Shown here one piece after another: positions 54,480 to 62,688 of a stretch of 64,000 nucleotides of DNA; the first letter of the stretch is position 1; every line of letters starts with the position of its first letter. The position numbers and the translations under genes were made by a program. This stretch comes from DASXHY01 sp035552155 (GTDB lineage Bacteria > Verrucomicrobiota > Verrucomicrobiia > Limisphaerales > DASXHY01). Below the pieces are notes generated by a model, which was not told where the DNA came from, did no database searches, and saw only the letters and a list, made by a program, of their open reading frames with translations. Location of the stretch: assembly GCA_035552155.1 (NCBI GenBank), contig DASZLX010000015.1, positions 1 to 64,000 of the forward strand. The letters are read 5' to 3'.

Positions 54480-55421
54480 TTACTCCGCCAAAGTCCAGGC
54501 GCCCACTTCAGAGGCGGTTCGCCGATGAGTGCCGGCCACGGAAATTCGATTTTTGCCATCCGCCTTGCTCCGGAACAAACAATCATCCGCCGCGCCCAAC
54601 AGTTCGCGTTTGTCGCGGGCATCATGCGGAAACGTCGCGAGCCCGAAGGAGGCAGTGACGTGGGCATTGATTTTTTCCTTTTGCAGGAACGGTGTTCCCG
54701 TGATGGCGCGCCTCATCCGCTGCACTTTTGCCAGCGCCTGATCCTTGCCTTGTCGCGGCAAGATCACAACAAATTCATCCCCGCCATAGCGCACGATCCG
54801 GTCGTCCTCGTCCAATTCGTGATGCACCGTCTGCGCCACTTCCTTCAAAACCTTGCTGCCGAGCAAATGCCCGTGCGTGTCCACCACGCGTTTGAAATTG
54901 TCCAAATCAAAAAACACCAGCGACAGTTCCATGTCATGCGCATCCGGCGCGCTCATGAAACGGTCGAGGTAACGGTGCAAATAACGCGTGTTGTTGAAGC
55001 CCGAAACGTCATCCGTCACCGACAATTTCAGGACGCGATCATGCTCTTTCTTTAACTCGAGCGAAAAGCGATGCAGGCGCAGCAGGTTGGCGACGCGCGC
55101 GCGCAGTTCGTTTTCATCGATTGGCCGGACGATCAAATCGTCGACCAGTTTTCCCAGGTGGCGCGTGGGTGTGCTGTTGGCGCGCGAGAAGGCCAGCAGC
55201 AAAAAGGGCAGCAACCCCGGCTCCTCCGCCTTGCGCCGCGCGCGGATTTTCGCGGCGAATTGTTTTAGCGCCGGCCCGTCCACCATCGCGAGATCAAAAC
55301 GCTCGTCCAGAAATTCATTGGTGTGCGCCGAAATGATTTCGTACGAGGGCGCCAGCCAGTCCTCCAGCAAATGGCGGTCCCGCCGGTTTTTCACCTGTAT
55401 GAGAATGCGTTCGCGTTCCAT
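54480..55421 (-). CDS. Diguanylate cyclase with divergent receiver-like N-terminus
   Basis: 313 aa from the ATG at 55421. The C-terminal GGDEF domain has an intact YGGDEFV active site (near residue 211) and LSLVFFDLDNFKRVVD, so it should make c-di-GMP. The inhibitory I-site is absent: DEDD stands where RxxD is expected, 4 residues before YGGDEF. Residues about 1-120 look like a degenerate receiver domain (FDLAMVDGPAL, IVRPIDENEL, with Arg where the conserved Lys should be). No sensor kinase is adjacent. Confidence 0.88.
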   Translation of the reverse strand: MERERILIQVKNRRDRHLLEDWLAPSYEIISAHTNEFLDERFDLAMVDGPALKQFAAKIRARRKAEEPGLLPFLLLAFSRANSTPTRHLGKLVDDLIVRPIDENELRARVANLLRLHRFSLELKKEHDRVLKLSVTDDVSGFNNTRYLHRYLDRFMSAPDAHDMELSLVFFDLDNFKRVVDTHGHLLGSKVLKEVAQTVHHELDEDDRIVRYGGDEFVVILPRQGKDQALAKVQRMRRAITGTPFLQKEKINAHVTASFGLATFPHDARDKRELLGAADDCLFRSKADGKNRISVAGTHRRTASEVGAWTLAE

Positions 55422-55492
55422 GTGATTCGATACGGTTGCCCCGCAATTTACACCGAACCGGCATTTGACCAAATGGGGATTTTACGGGCAGA

Positions 55493-56317
55493 ATGCTGTA
55501 TCGGATGAATGAAACAAAATCGAATGCCGTTATCAAACTTTCCTCGCCGGCCACGCGCGAGTTCTGGGAAATCGCCGTGCTGTTCGAGGATGCGGACTTG
55601 CTCGCGCTCGACAAACCGAGCGGCCTGCTGACATCGCCCGACCGCTACGATCCCGAGCGGCCCAACCTGATGAAGCTGTTGCACGCCGGCATCGCGGAGA
55701 ATAAGCCCTGGGCGCGCGAGCGCGGGCTAACCTACCTTTCCAACGCGCACCGGCTGGATTTCGAAACCAGCGGCGTGATTCTGCTGGCGAAAAACAAGCC
55801 CGCGCTGGTGCAGCTTGCCGATATGTTCGGCGCGGAAAAGCCGGTCAAGAAATACGTGGCGCTGGTGCAGGGCACTCCCATTGAGGACGAGTTCGAAATC
55901 GACGCCAAGCTCGCGCCGCACCCGGTGAAACTCGGTTTCATGCGCGTGGACCCGAAGAACGGCAAGAAATCGAAAACGAAGTTCTCCGTGATGGAAAAGT
56001 TTTCGCGGTGGACTTTGATTCGTTGCGAACCGATGACCGGCCGCACCCACCAAATTCGGATTCATCTGCGCCACGCGGGCGTGCCGATTGTGGGCGATGA
56101 ACTTTACGGCGGCAAACCGCTCTGGCTGTCGCGTCTGAAACCTAACTACCGGCTCAAGCCCGGCAAGGAAGAGCGTCCATTACTTGACCGCGTGGCGTTG
56201 CACGCGGAACAGTTGGAATTGAAGCACCCCGTGACCGGACAAATGGTTTCCATCACCGCGCCGTGGCCGAAGGATCTAACCGTGGCGGTGAAGTATCTGA
56301 GGCAGTTCGGCATATGA
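55493..56317 (+). CDS. RluA/RluD-family pseudouridine synthase
   Basis: 274 aa; a second ATG at 55505 is equally possible. The catalytic motif HRLDFETSGVIL contains the essential Asp, and GRTHQIRIHLRHAGVPIVGDELYGG is the usual RluA C-terminal signature. It isomerises uridines in rRNA or tRNA. No S4 domain is present at the N-terminus, so the target is probably different from that of RluD. Convergent with argF. Confidence 0.9.
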   Translation: MLYRMNETKSNAVIKLSSPATREFWEIAVLFEDADLLALDKPSGLLTSPDRYDPERPNLMKLLHAGIAENKPWARERGLTYLSNAHRLDFETSGVILLAKNKPALVQLADMFGAEKPVKKYVALVQGTPIEDEFEIDAKLAPHPVKLGFMRVDPKNGKKSKTKFSVMEKFSRWTLIRCEPMTGRTHQIRIHLRHAGVPIVGDELYGGKPLWLSRLKPNYRLKPGKEERPLLDRVALHAEQLELKHPVTGQMVSITAPWPKDLTVAVKYLRQFGI

Positions 56318-56322
56318 CTCTA

Positions 56323-56455
56323 ACCGCAGAGACGCGGAGGCGCAGAGGGAGAGAATAAGGAATCAAATAAGACCGGAAAGTAACGGGATTTTTCGTCGCA
56401 GATTTCTCGAAATTACGCAGATCTTGAAATTCTTTCCTTTTCTGCGTTTCTGCGG
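56323..56455. repeat. Dispersed-repeat-like sequence between convergent genes
   Basis: CCGCAGAGACGC-GGAGGCGCAGAG (from 56324) is a recognisable intergenic repeat type, and its near reverse complement GCGTTTCTGCGG (56444-56455; 11 of 12 pairs) ends the gap. Together they make an inverted pair about 108 nt apart. It may act as a bidirectional end for the pseudouridine synthase and argF transcripts. Confidence 0.5.
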
Positions 56456-56459
56456 TGAA

Positions 56460-57356
56460 TCAAGCCGTGGCCCAATTCAAAATCGATTTCTGCACGTGCA
56501 GCCGATTTTCAGCTTCGTCGAAAATCGTTTGTGCGTTCGCCTCAAACGTCTCCCCATCAATTTCCTTGCCGCGATAGGCGGGAAGGCAATGCATCACCAG
56601 CGCATCTGGTTTGGCGATTTTTACCAGTGGCTGGTCGATTTGGTAGCCCTTGAGGATTTTGATTCGCTCGGCGGCCTCGGCTTCCTTGCCCATGGAAATC
56701 CACACGTCGGTGTAGAGCAGGTCCGCGCCTTTGGCGGTGGCCTTGATGTCGGCCGAAACGGAAATGTTTCCCCCGGCGCGTTTCAAAATTTCTTTCGAAG
56801 GCTGAAACGGCTTCGGTGAGGCGATGCGCAAATGGAATCCAAACTTCGCCGCCGCGAAAATCCATGAGTTCGCCACGTTACATGCTCCGTCGCCGATGAA
56901 CGCGACCGTTTTTCCTTCGATGGAACCGCGCTTTTCCTGGAAAGTGAAAATGTCGGCGAGAATCTGGCAGGGATGCTCGTCATCGGTGAGCGCGTTGATG
57001 GTGGGAATGCGGGAATATTTCGCGAAATCCTCGACGTCGCTCTGGTTGAACGTGCGGATGACGGCGCCGTGAATCATGCGGCCCATGACGCGCGCGGTGT
57101 CCTTGATCGGTTCGCCGCGGCCAAGCTGAATATCGTTCGCGCTCAGAAACATCACGCTACCGCCGAGCTCGCGAATGCCCACCTCGAACGACACGCGCGT
57201 GCGCGTGGAGGCCTTGGAGAACATCAGCGCCCACGTCTGGCCGGCGAGCGGTTGCGTCTTGTGCCTGCCGCGCCCGCGTTTCAGGGCGGTCGTGGCGGCC
57301 AGGATTTTATCCATGTCCCCGCGGGACAATGCCTCAATGCTCAGCAGATTTTTCAT
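56460..57356 (-). CDS. argF: Ornithine carbamoyltransferase
   Basis: 298 aa, slightly short for the family. Carbamoyl-phosphate site STRTR at residues 50-54, HPCQ near 128 and the ornithine-loop HCLPAYRGKEI near the C-terminus are all present. It makes citrulline from ornithine and carbamoyl phosphate. It lies 37 nt downstream of argD on the same strand, so the two are probably co-transcribed. An N-acetylornithine carbamoyltransferase cannot be ruled out from sequence reading alone, but the HCLP motif favours ornithine. Confidence 0.92.
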   Translation of the reverse strand: MKNLLSIEALSRGDMDKILAATTALKRGRGRHKTQPLAGQTWALMFSKASTRTRVSFEVGIRELGGSVMFLSANDIQLGRGEPIKDTARVMGRMIHGAVIRTFNQSDVEDFAKYSRIPTINALTDDEHPCQILADIFTFQEKRGSIEGKTVAFIGDGACNVANSWIFAAAKFGFHLRIASPKPFQPSKEILKRAGGNISVSADIKATAKGADLLYTDVWISMGKEAEAAERIKILKGYQIDQPLVKIAKPDALVMHCLPAYRGKEIDGETFEANAQTIFDEAENRLHVQKSILNWATA

Positions 57357-57393
57357 GCTGCGAAAACGGGGAGTTTGCGGTTTGGCAGGGGAA

Positions 57394-58695
57394 TTAACCA
57401 GCCAATTTTGCGGCCACCGACTCGATGATTTTCAACCCTTCGTCCGCCTCGCCGGGGCGCAGGTTCAACGCGGGCAGAAGCCGGATGACGTTGACGCCGG
57501 CGGGAATGGTGAGCAAACCCGCCGCGTGCAGCAGATTCACGAAGCGGACGGCCTGCGTCTTGGTGGCATCGCCCGGGAGGCTGGGAATGTTGGCGGCGAG
57601 CTCGATGCCGATCATCAATCCCAAACCGCGGACTTCGTGAATTACGCGCGGGTATTTCTGCGCCAGCGCTTGCAGGCCCGACTTCAGAAAATCGCCGATG
57701 GCGCGCGCGTTGTCGGCCAGCTTTTCCTCGCGGACGACTTCGAGAATTTTCAGCGCGACCGCGCAACCGAGCGGCGTGCCGCCAAAGGTCGAGGCGTGAG
57801 TGCCGGGGCCGAGCAGATCGCCGTAAGGTTCGCGCGCCCAAAACGCGCCAATGGGAAAACCGCCGCCGAGCGACTTCGCCATGGAAATTCCGTCGGGCAG
57901 GAATGGTTTCGAGTTCTGGGTTTCAAGTTTCGAGTTTTCCAGAAGGCGTTGGAAGGACTGGAACCGCCCCGTGCGGAAATAACCGTCCTGCACGCCGTCC
58001 ATGAACAGGAGCATTTTCTTTTCATCGCACAATTGGCGCAGGCCGAGCAAAAATTCCGGGCTGGCCATCGTCAGGCCGCCTTCACCCTGGATGCCTTCGA
58101 TCATGATGGCGACCGTGGCTGGCGAAATCGCGGCGCGCACGGCGGCGAGGTCGTTGTAGGGCACGTGCCGGAAACCGGGCATTAGCGGCTCGAAACCTTT
58201 TTTGACCTTGTCCTGCCCGGTGGCCGCGATGCCGGCGAGGGTGCGGCCGTGAAAGGAATTGATGGCCGTGAGGATTTCGAAACGGCCTTCGTCGTGGCCG
58301 AACTTGCGGGCCAGCTTGAACAAGCCTTCATTCGCCTCCGCGCCGCTGTTGGCGAAGAAAACCTTGCCGGGCGCGATGAGATTCACGATGGCTTCGGCGA
58401 GGCGCCCCTGCGGTTCGGTGTAATAAAGGTTGGAAACGTGCAATAGCTTGCGCGATTGCTCGATCAACGCCTCGGTGATGGCCGGGTGCGCGTGGCCGAG
58501 CGAGGTCACGGCGATGCCGCCGCCGAAATCGAGATAGCGTTTGCCCGTGACGTCGTAGAGGTAACTGCCTGAGCCGTGGCTCAGGGCGATATCGAAACGC
58601 CCGTAGCTGGGGACGACGTTTTTTTGGAACAACGCCTGCACTGCGGCCACGTCGTTGCGCACGATGGGCGGTGGTGATGGAGCAATGTCTTTCAT
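57394..58695 (-). CDS. argD: Acetylornithine aminotransferase with insertion near the PLP site
   Basis: 433 aa from the ATG at 58695 (a TTG three codons upstream is possible). Class III aminotransferase motifs: NSGAEANEG, FHGRTLAGIAATGQ, and SMAKSLGGGFPIG with the PLP-binding Lys near residue 273. The usual FDEVQTG reads FMDGVQDG: the cofactor Asp is kept, the following Glu is Gly. Between this motif and the Lys there is an extra hydrophilic stretch (ENSKLETQNSKPFLP) whose DNA is repetitive. It converts acetylglutamate semialdehyde to acetylornithine. Cytoplasmic; likely operon with argF. Confidence 0.9.
   Translation of the reverse strand: MKDIAPSPPPIVRNDVAAVQALFQKNVVPSYGRFDIALSHGSGSYLYDVTGKRYLDFGGGIAVTSLGHAHPAITEALIEQSRKLLHVSNLYYTEPQGRLAEAIVNLIAPGKVFFANSGAEANEGLFKLARKFGHDEGRFEILTAINSFHGRTLAGIAATGQDKVKKGFEPLMPGFRHVPYNDLAAVRAAISPATVAIMIEGIQGEGGLTMASPEFLLGLRQLCDEKKMLLFMDGVQDGYFRTGRFQSFQRLLENSKLETQNSKPFLPDGISMAKSLGGGFPIGAFWAREPYGDLLGPGTHASTFGGTPLGCAVALKILEVVREEKLADNARAIGDFLKSGLQALAQKYPRVIHEVRGLGLMIGIELAANIPSLPGDATKTQAVRFVNLLHAAGLLTIPAGVNVIRLLPALNLRPGEADEGLKIIESVAAKLAG
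57908..57938. repeat. Short imperfect direct repeat inside argD
   Basis: The plus strand reads TTTCGAGTTCTGGG followed by TTTCAAGTTTCGAGTTTT, an imperfect repeat of TTTCGAGTT. It encodes the NSKLETQNSK stretch that is extra compared with normal ArgD. It looks like an in-frame insertion of a simple intergenic-type repeat. Confidence 0.5.
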
Positions 58696-58934
58696 TTTGT
58701 GCAAACCAATGGGAAATATTTAGCAGGAGATTTCGCGGATGAAAGCGGAATGTGCGTCGGGATTTTGCAATTCTTTTACTCTGGACGCGCTGAAAAGACA
58801 CGTCGACGAGGCAAAAATCGGCGCTGCGGTCTGGACGGATTTAGAAACAATCCAAGTGCCCGTGTCCGTTAAGACCGGAATGGACTTTGATTGCCGGATC
58901 TGCGCGCTGCTTTGGCGCCGGTTGATACGGCCGC
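58696..58934. other. Gap between argD and the O-methyltransferase gene
   Basis: 239 nt. A plus-strand ORF of 72 codons (58739-58957) is open, but it overlaps the methyltransferase and resembles no family I know. I see no clear promoter or hairpin. Confidence 0.4.
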
Positions 58935-59939
58935 TTACGGCTTGGTCGCGAGAATGAGGGGCGAGACTCCGCCCACATCAAGTTTGCGCGGGTTGCGAAA
59001 ACCGGATTCGCGAAGCCATTGGCTCATTTCCGCAAACGTGAAGGTGTCGCCATGCTCGGTATTCACGAGCATGTTGACCGCGAAAATCAACGCGGTCGGC
59101 GGTCCGGTGCGCTCGTCGTTCGGAACAAATTCGCCGATGACAATCGTGCCGCCGGGTGCGAGCGCTTTGAAAACCTTGCGGAGCAATCGCCGGCTCCGCT
59201 CGCGGCCTTCGCTGTGCAAAATGTGGCCAAGCGTGGCAATTTGGTAGTCCGAACCGAAATCCACCTTGCCCAGGTCGCCGGGGATGATTTTTAGGCGATT
59301 GCCGACGCCGCGGCGTTTGGCGACTCGCCTGGTGACTTTCAGAACTTCCGGCCAGTCGACCGCGGAGATGCGAACCAGCGGGGATTGCTCCGCCAGCGCG
59401 ATGCCCCAGACACCCGACCCGGCGGCAATATCGAGCACGTTAATGGGTGTTTTGGTTTGGGAAATTTTCAAATGTTCTCCCAATGCGACCACGGCGTGAT
59501 AACCCATCGGGAACAAAGCTTCGACGAATTCTGCAAAAAACGCGGCCCCGGTTTTTTGATCGTTGACCGCCATGGCGGGTTTCCCGGTGCGAACGACCCG
59601 ATCCAGTTGCAGCCATTTCGGCATGATTTGCGAGGCCATGTGCCGGTACAATGCTCCGAGAAATCCCGGGCGCGTAGAGACAAGAAAGGCCGCGCTTTCA
59701 GGGGTGAGGGCATAGCGCTCGCCTTTGCGCGATAAAAAATTGAGGCCCACGAGGGCGTTGGCGATTGCGGTCAGGCCGCGCTCGGATGCGCCGGATTTTT
59801 TTGCCAGCTGTTGGATGGTTTTGGGTGATTCGTCCAGCAAATCGAACACCTGATGGCGCACGGCCGCCTCGATGATAAGGGTCGGCGCGTAGCCCCACGC
59901 GAATTGCATGACACGTTCCGGAGTAACTTGGTTTTTCAT
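58935..59939 (-). CDS. SAM-dependent O-methyltransferase (Methyltransf_2 type)
   Basis: 334 aa from the ATG at 59939. Residues about 10-90 form the winged-helix dimerisation domain (AAVRHQVFDLLDESPKTIQQLAKKSGASERGL), followed by a Rossmann SAM domain with VLDIAAGSGVWGIALAE and LAPGGTIVIGEF. The family methylates hydroxyl groups of small aromatic or polyketide-like molecules. No biosynthetic cluster is adjacent: it lies between argB and argD with gaps of 130 and 239 nt, so it is probably an independent unit. Upstream open frame to 60143 is not supported. Confidence 0.88.
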   Translation of the reverse strand: MKNQVTPERVMQFAWGYAPTLIIEAAVRHQVFDLLDESPKTIQQLAKKSGASERGLTAIANALVGLNFLSRKGERYALTPESAAFLVSTRPGFLGALYRHMASQIMPKWLQLDRVVRTGKPAMAVNDQKTGAAFFAEFVEALFPMGYHAVVALGEHLKISQTKTPINVLDIAAGSGVWGIALAEQSPLVRISAVDWPEVLKVTRRVAKRRGVGNRLKIIPGDLGKVDFGSDYQIATLGHILHSEGRERSRRLLRKVFKALAPGGTIVIGEFVPNDERTGPPTALIFAVNMLVNTEHGDTFTFAEMSQWLRESGFRNPRKLDVGGVSPLILATKP

Positions 59940-60069
59940 GGAGACGCAATTGTAAATGCCGGGCGAATCAGAGACAACCGTTTTGGTCGGCAATACCCGC
60001 GACTTCGCCCACTTAGCGAGGTGGGCCGGGAAAGTTCCAAGTTTTAATTCAGACTCAGATCCATCTTTT

Positions 60070-60951
60070 CTACAGCACCACTTCCGTCCCCACTCCCTCA
60101 TCGGTGAAAATCTCCAGCAGCACCGCGTGAGGCACGCGGCCATCCACGAACGAAACTTTTTCCACTCCGGATTTAATCGCGGCCACCGCGCTGTCCGCCT
60201 TCGGGATCATCCCCTTGTCGATGACGCCCTGTTTTTTCAATTCAGCCACCAGGCTCGTTTTGAGATTTGAAATGACGGAATCCGGGTCCTTCGGATTGCT
60301 CAACAATCCCGGAACATCGCTCATGAAAACCAGCCGCTTCGCTCGGAGCGCAATGGCGGCCTGCGCGGCGGCCACGTCGGCGTTGCAATTATAAATTTCC
60401 CCGTCCTCTCCGCGCGCGGTGGGGCTGATCACGGGAGTGATGCCTTGCTCGATGCATTTCAACAGCGGCGCAGTGTTCACGCGAATGACTTCGCCGACGT
60501 AGCCGATGTCAATTTTCGCGCCGGGATTGGCCTGGTCATCCAGCCACAATTTACGGCAGGTGAAAATGTCCGGGCCGGCAAACCCTTGCGCGGCGCCGCC
60601 CAGCGCATTGATGCCGGCCACGACTTCCGGATTGATTTCGCGCGAGAGGACGTCATCGACGATTTTCACGGCCGCTTGATCGGTGACGCGCTGGCCCTGG
60701 ATGAAGTTGGCCTTCAACCCGGCCTTTTCCATCGCGCGGGTGATGGCCTTGCCGCCCCCGTGAACGACGACGGGATTGATCTCCACCGCTTCGAGGAAGA
60801 CCAGATCACGCGCCACGCTGTTGCGGACATTCGCGTCCGGCGAGTCCATGAAGCTGCCGCCGTATTTGATGACAAAGGTCGCGCCGCTGAATTTCTGGAT
60901 GTAGGGCAGCGCTTCGTGAAGCGTTTCGGCTTTGGCAATGAGGTCTTGCAT
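60070..60951 (-). CDS. argB: Acetylglutamate kinase
   Basis: 293 aa. Amino-acid kinase fold with FVIKYGGSFMD, VVHGGGKAIT, SPTARGEDGEIYNCNADVAAAQAA and KGMIPKADSAVAAIKSG. It phosphorylates N-acetylglutamate in the arginine pathway. Its ATG overlaps the stop of the upstream PIN toxin gene by 1 nt (TGATG), so it appears to be translated from the same mRNA as the toxin-antitoxin pair. The Arg-sensitive N-terminal helix is present (IAKAETLHEALPYIQKF). Confidence 0.93.
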   Translation of the reverse strand: MQDLIAKAETLHEALPYIQKFSGATFVIKYGGSFMDSPDANVRNSVARDLVFLEAVEINPVVVHGGGKAITRAMEKAGLKANFIQGQRVTDQAAVKIVDDVLSREINPEVVAGINALGGAAQGFAGPDIFTCRKLWLDDQANPGAKIDIGYVGEVIRVNTAPLLKCIEQGITPVISPTARGEDGEIYNCNADVAAAQAAIALRAKRLVFMSDVPGLLSNPKDPDSVISNLKTSLVAELKKQGVIDKGMIPKADSAVAAIKSGVEKVSFVDGRVPHAVLLEIFTDEGVGTEVVL

Positions 60952-61364
60952 CAGGTTTTTGGCGGAATAGGTTTGAAGTAACGAATTCGCGCATGGCGAT
61001 AACCACGGAGTTGAGTGTCTGTGGTGAGCAGGAGTACATTATGAACTCTGGCGGTTGCGACGATTAATTCGTCACCTGAATCATTGACTGGAAAATCAGG
61101 CAGACGGGTCGACTCGACAATGATTTCGGGCGTGACTGGCAGGACCCTGAGGTTCGGCGGAATGGCGGTTTTAAACCACTCGGCCAAATCCACAGGCAAC
61201 TGTAATTTACCTTTTTGATGTTTTTTGGCCGCCTCCCATAAGCTGTAAATTGAAATTGCCAGATCAGCTTTGGAACTGGCCATAATTCGCCGCGCATCTT
61301 CGGGCAAAGTCTGGCCAAAAAGAGCGGCGCGCAGCCAAACGCTGGTGTCGAGAAGATAATGCAT
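60951..61364 (-). CDS. vapC: PIN-domain ribonuclease toxin (VapC-like)
   Basis: 137 aa. The PIN catalytic acidic residues are all present: D6 (LLDTSVW), E44 (LWEAAKK), D98 (SGDELIVATA) and D116 (LLLTTD). Such toxins cleave RNA, often tRNA or rRNA. It overlaps the antitoxin stop by 1 nt (TAATG) and argB by 1 nt, making a compact three-gene unit. The EIxxVE-like VESTRLPDFPVND and late SGDEL arrangement are typical of the family. Confidence 0.9.
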   Translation of the reverse strand: MHYLLDTSVWLRAALFGQTLPEDARRIMASSKADLAISIYSLWEAAKKHQKGKLQLPVDLAEWFKTAIPPNLRVLPVTPEIIVESTRLPDFPVNDSGDELIVATARVHNVLLLTTDTQLRGYRHARIRYFKPIPPKT

Positions 61365-61588
61365 TACTCGGCATTCCAGGTGACTGGCGGCGGGTCATCG
61401 ATGTCGTCGGGAATGGGATAAGGACTGGGTGTGGCATTGAGCAAAATCTTCGGTTTTCCTCCCACCTTAGGGACCAGTTCAGCCACGGGTTTGCCGCGCT
61501 TTAGGATTTCAATGGTCTCGCCCTTCTCTAACCATTTTGACAATCGTCCAAAATCATTTCGCAATTCGCGAACCGTGGCGGTTTTCAT
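61364..61588 (-). CDS. Phd/YefM-type antitoxin
   Basis: 74 aa. The N-terminal half (TVRELRNDFGRLSKWLEKGETIEILKRGKPVAEL) is a standard Phd/YefM DNA-binding fold; the Pro/Asp-rich C-terminus (DDIDDPPPVTW) is the likely disordered toxin-neutralising tail. First gene of the unit with the PIN toxin and argB. A near-palindrome sits directly before its start codon, so autorepression is expected. Confidence 0.88.
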   Translation of the reverse strand: MKTATVRELRNDFGRLSKWLEKGETIEILKRGKPVAELVPKVGGKPKILLNATPSPYPIPDDIDDPPPVTWNAE

Positions 61589-61590
61589 GG

Positions 61591-61606
61591 TGATACACTT
61601 GTCTCA
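61591..61606. promoter_or_regulatory. Toxin-antitoxin autoregulatory operator (candidate)
   Basis: TGATACA-CT-TGTCTCA is an imperfect inverted repeat (6 of 7 pairs) ending 3 nt before the antitoxin ATG. On the minus strand a consensus -35 TTGACA lies at 61618-61623; no clear -10 is visible at the right distance. Binding by the antitoxin is inferred from common behaviour of these systems. Confidence 0.5.
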
Positions 61607-61629
61607 CGAAGCGATTTTGTCAACCGTCT

Positions 61630-62547
61630 TTACTTCGCCGGGTTGGCTCCCTTGAATTTCGTGCGGATGGAATAAAATCCCGTGCGCGCGCCGATGAACA
61701 GTGTTTGCTTGTCCTTGCCGCCGAAACAAACGTTCGCGGGCGTTTCCGGCACCGATATTACACCGAGGCTCTTGGCGTTTTTATCGAACACATGCACGCC
61801 GCCGCCGCCGGTCAGGTAAAGATCGCCTTCGGCATCGATCGTCATGCCGTCGGAGCCGGCGGTGGCCGCCAGCCGTTTATTCGTCAGTGAACCGTCCGGC
61901 TGAATGTCATAGCCGTAAGTCTTATGTCCATTGATATCTGCCACAAACAGCGTCTTGCCGTCCGGCGTGCCGACAATGCCGTTGGGGGCCTGGTAGTCCG
62001 TGATGACGCGCTTGAATGTTTTGCGATCCGGGGAAAGATAATAGACCGCTTGAATGTCCTGCGGGCGCTCCTTGTAATCCCACCACGGGCGCGCGTAAAA
62101 AGGATCGGTCAAATACATTCCGCCGTCCGGCCGCACCCAGACATCGTTCGGCCCATTGAGCTTTTTGCCATCGTACTCGTGCACCAGCACGGTCACTGAA
62201 CCGTCGGGGGTGATGGACCACAGCGCCGTTTTCTCGTCGGCACAGGCGAGCAGGTTTCCCTTCGCGTCAAAATACATTCCGTTCGCGCGCCCGGCGGGTT
62301 GTTTGAACGTGGAAAGTTTTCCGTCCACACTCCACTTCATGATGCGGTCGTTGGGTTGGTCGGTGAAGAAAACATTGCCCTGCGCATCGCAGGTCAGGCC
62401 TTCGGTGAAGCCGAAGTCGCCGGCGAGCTTTTCAAGTTTGGCGCCCGGTTCGATTACGCTTGGCATGTCGGTAGTGGTTTGCGCGACCGTGGATAAAATC
62501 GTCCCGGCAAGCGCGACAATCAAGACAGGAAGGGCTGGGGTATTCAT
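61630..62547 (-). CDS. SMP-30/gluconolactonase-like secreted protein
   Basis: 305 aa from the ATG at 62547, with a signal peptide (LIVALAGTILSTVAQ). Six-bladed propeller motifs of the SMP-30/LRE family: FTEGLTCDAQGNVFFTDQPNDRIMKW, GPNDVWVRPDGGMYLTDPF, QAPNGIVGTPDGKTLFVAD and GSDGMTIDAEGDLYLTG, carrying the Glu, Asn and Asp metal ligands. Likely a calcium-dependent sugar lactonase in the periplasm. It is divergent from a DUF1080 gene, another sugar-oxidation-linked family, so they may act in the same pathway. Confidence 0.9.
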   Translation of the reverse strand: MNTPALPVLIVALAGTILSTVAQTTTDMPSVIEPGAKLEKLAGDFGFTEGLTCDAQGNVFFTDQPNDRIMKWSVDGKLSTFKQPAGRANGMYFDAKGNLLACADEKTALWSITPDGSVTVLVHEYDGKKLNGPNDVWVRPDGGMYLTDPFYARPWWDYKERPQDIQAVYYLSPDRKTFKRVITDYQAPNGIVGTPDGKTLFVADINGHKTYGYDIQPDGSLTNKRLAATAGSDGMTIDAEGDLYLTGGGGVHVFDKNAKSLGVISVPETPANVCFGGKDKQTLFIGARTGFYSIRTKFKGANPAK

Positions 62548-62688
62548 GGCAATGCGTTTTATTAAAGGATGCCGCCCGGCAAGGAAAGAAAGAATTATTT
62601 CCGATTGTCCGGTCAAAAAACTTGCCCGGATTTGAAACCTTTGCGGTAATGACAGCGTCCTTTCACCACGACGTTTGATTCTACAGTT

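Noticed and set aside
58739..58957. 72-codon plus-strand ORF beside argD
   Set aside because: Overlaps the methyltransferase end, no family resemblance, no ribosome binding site.
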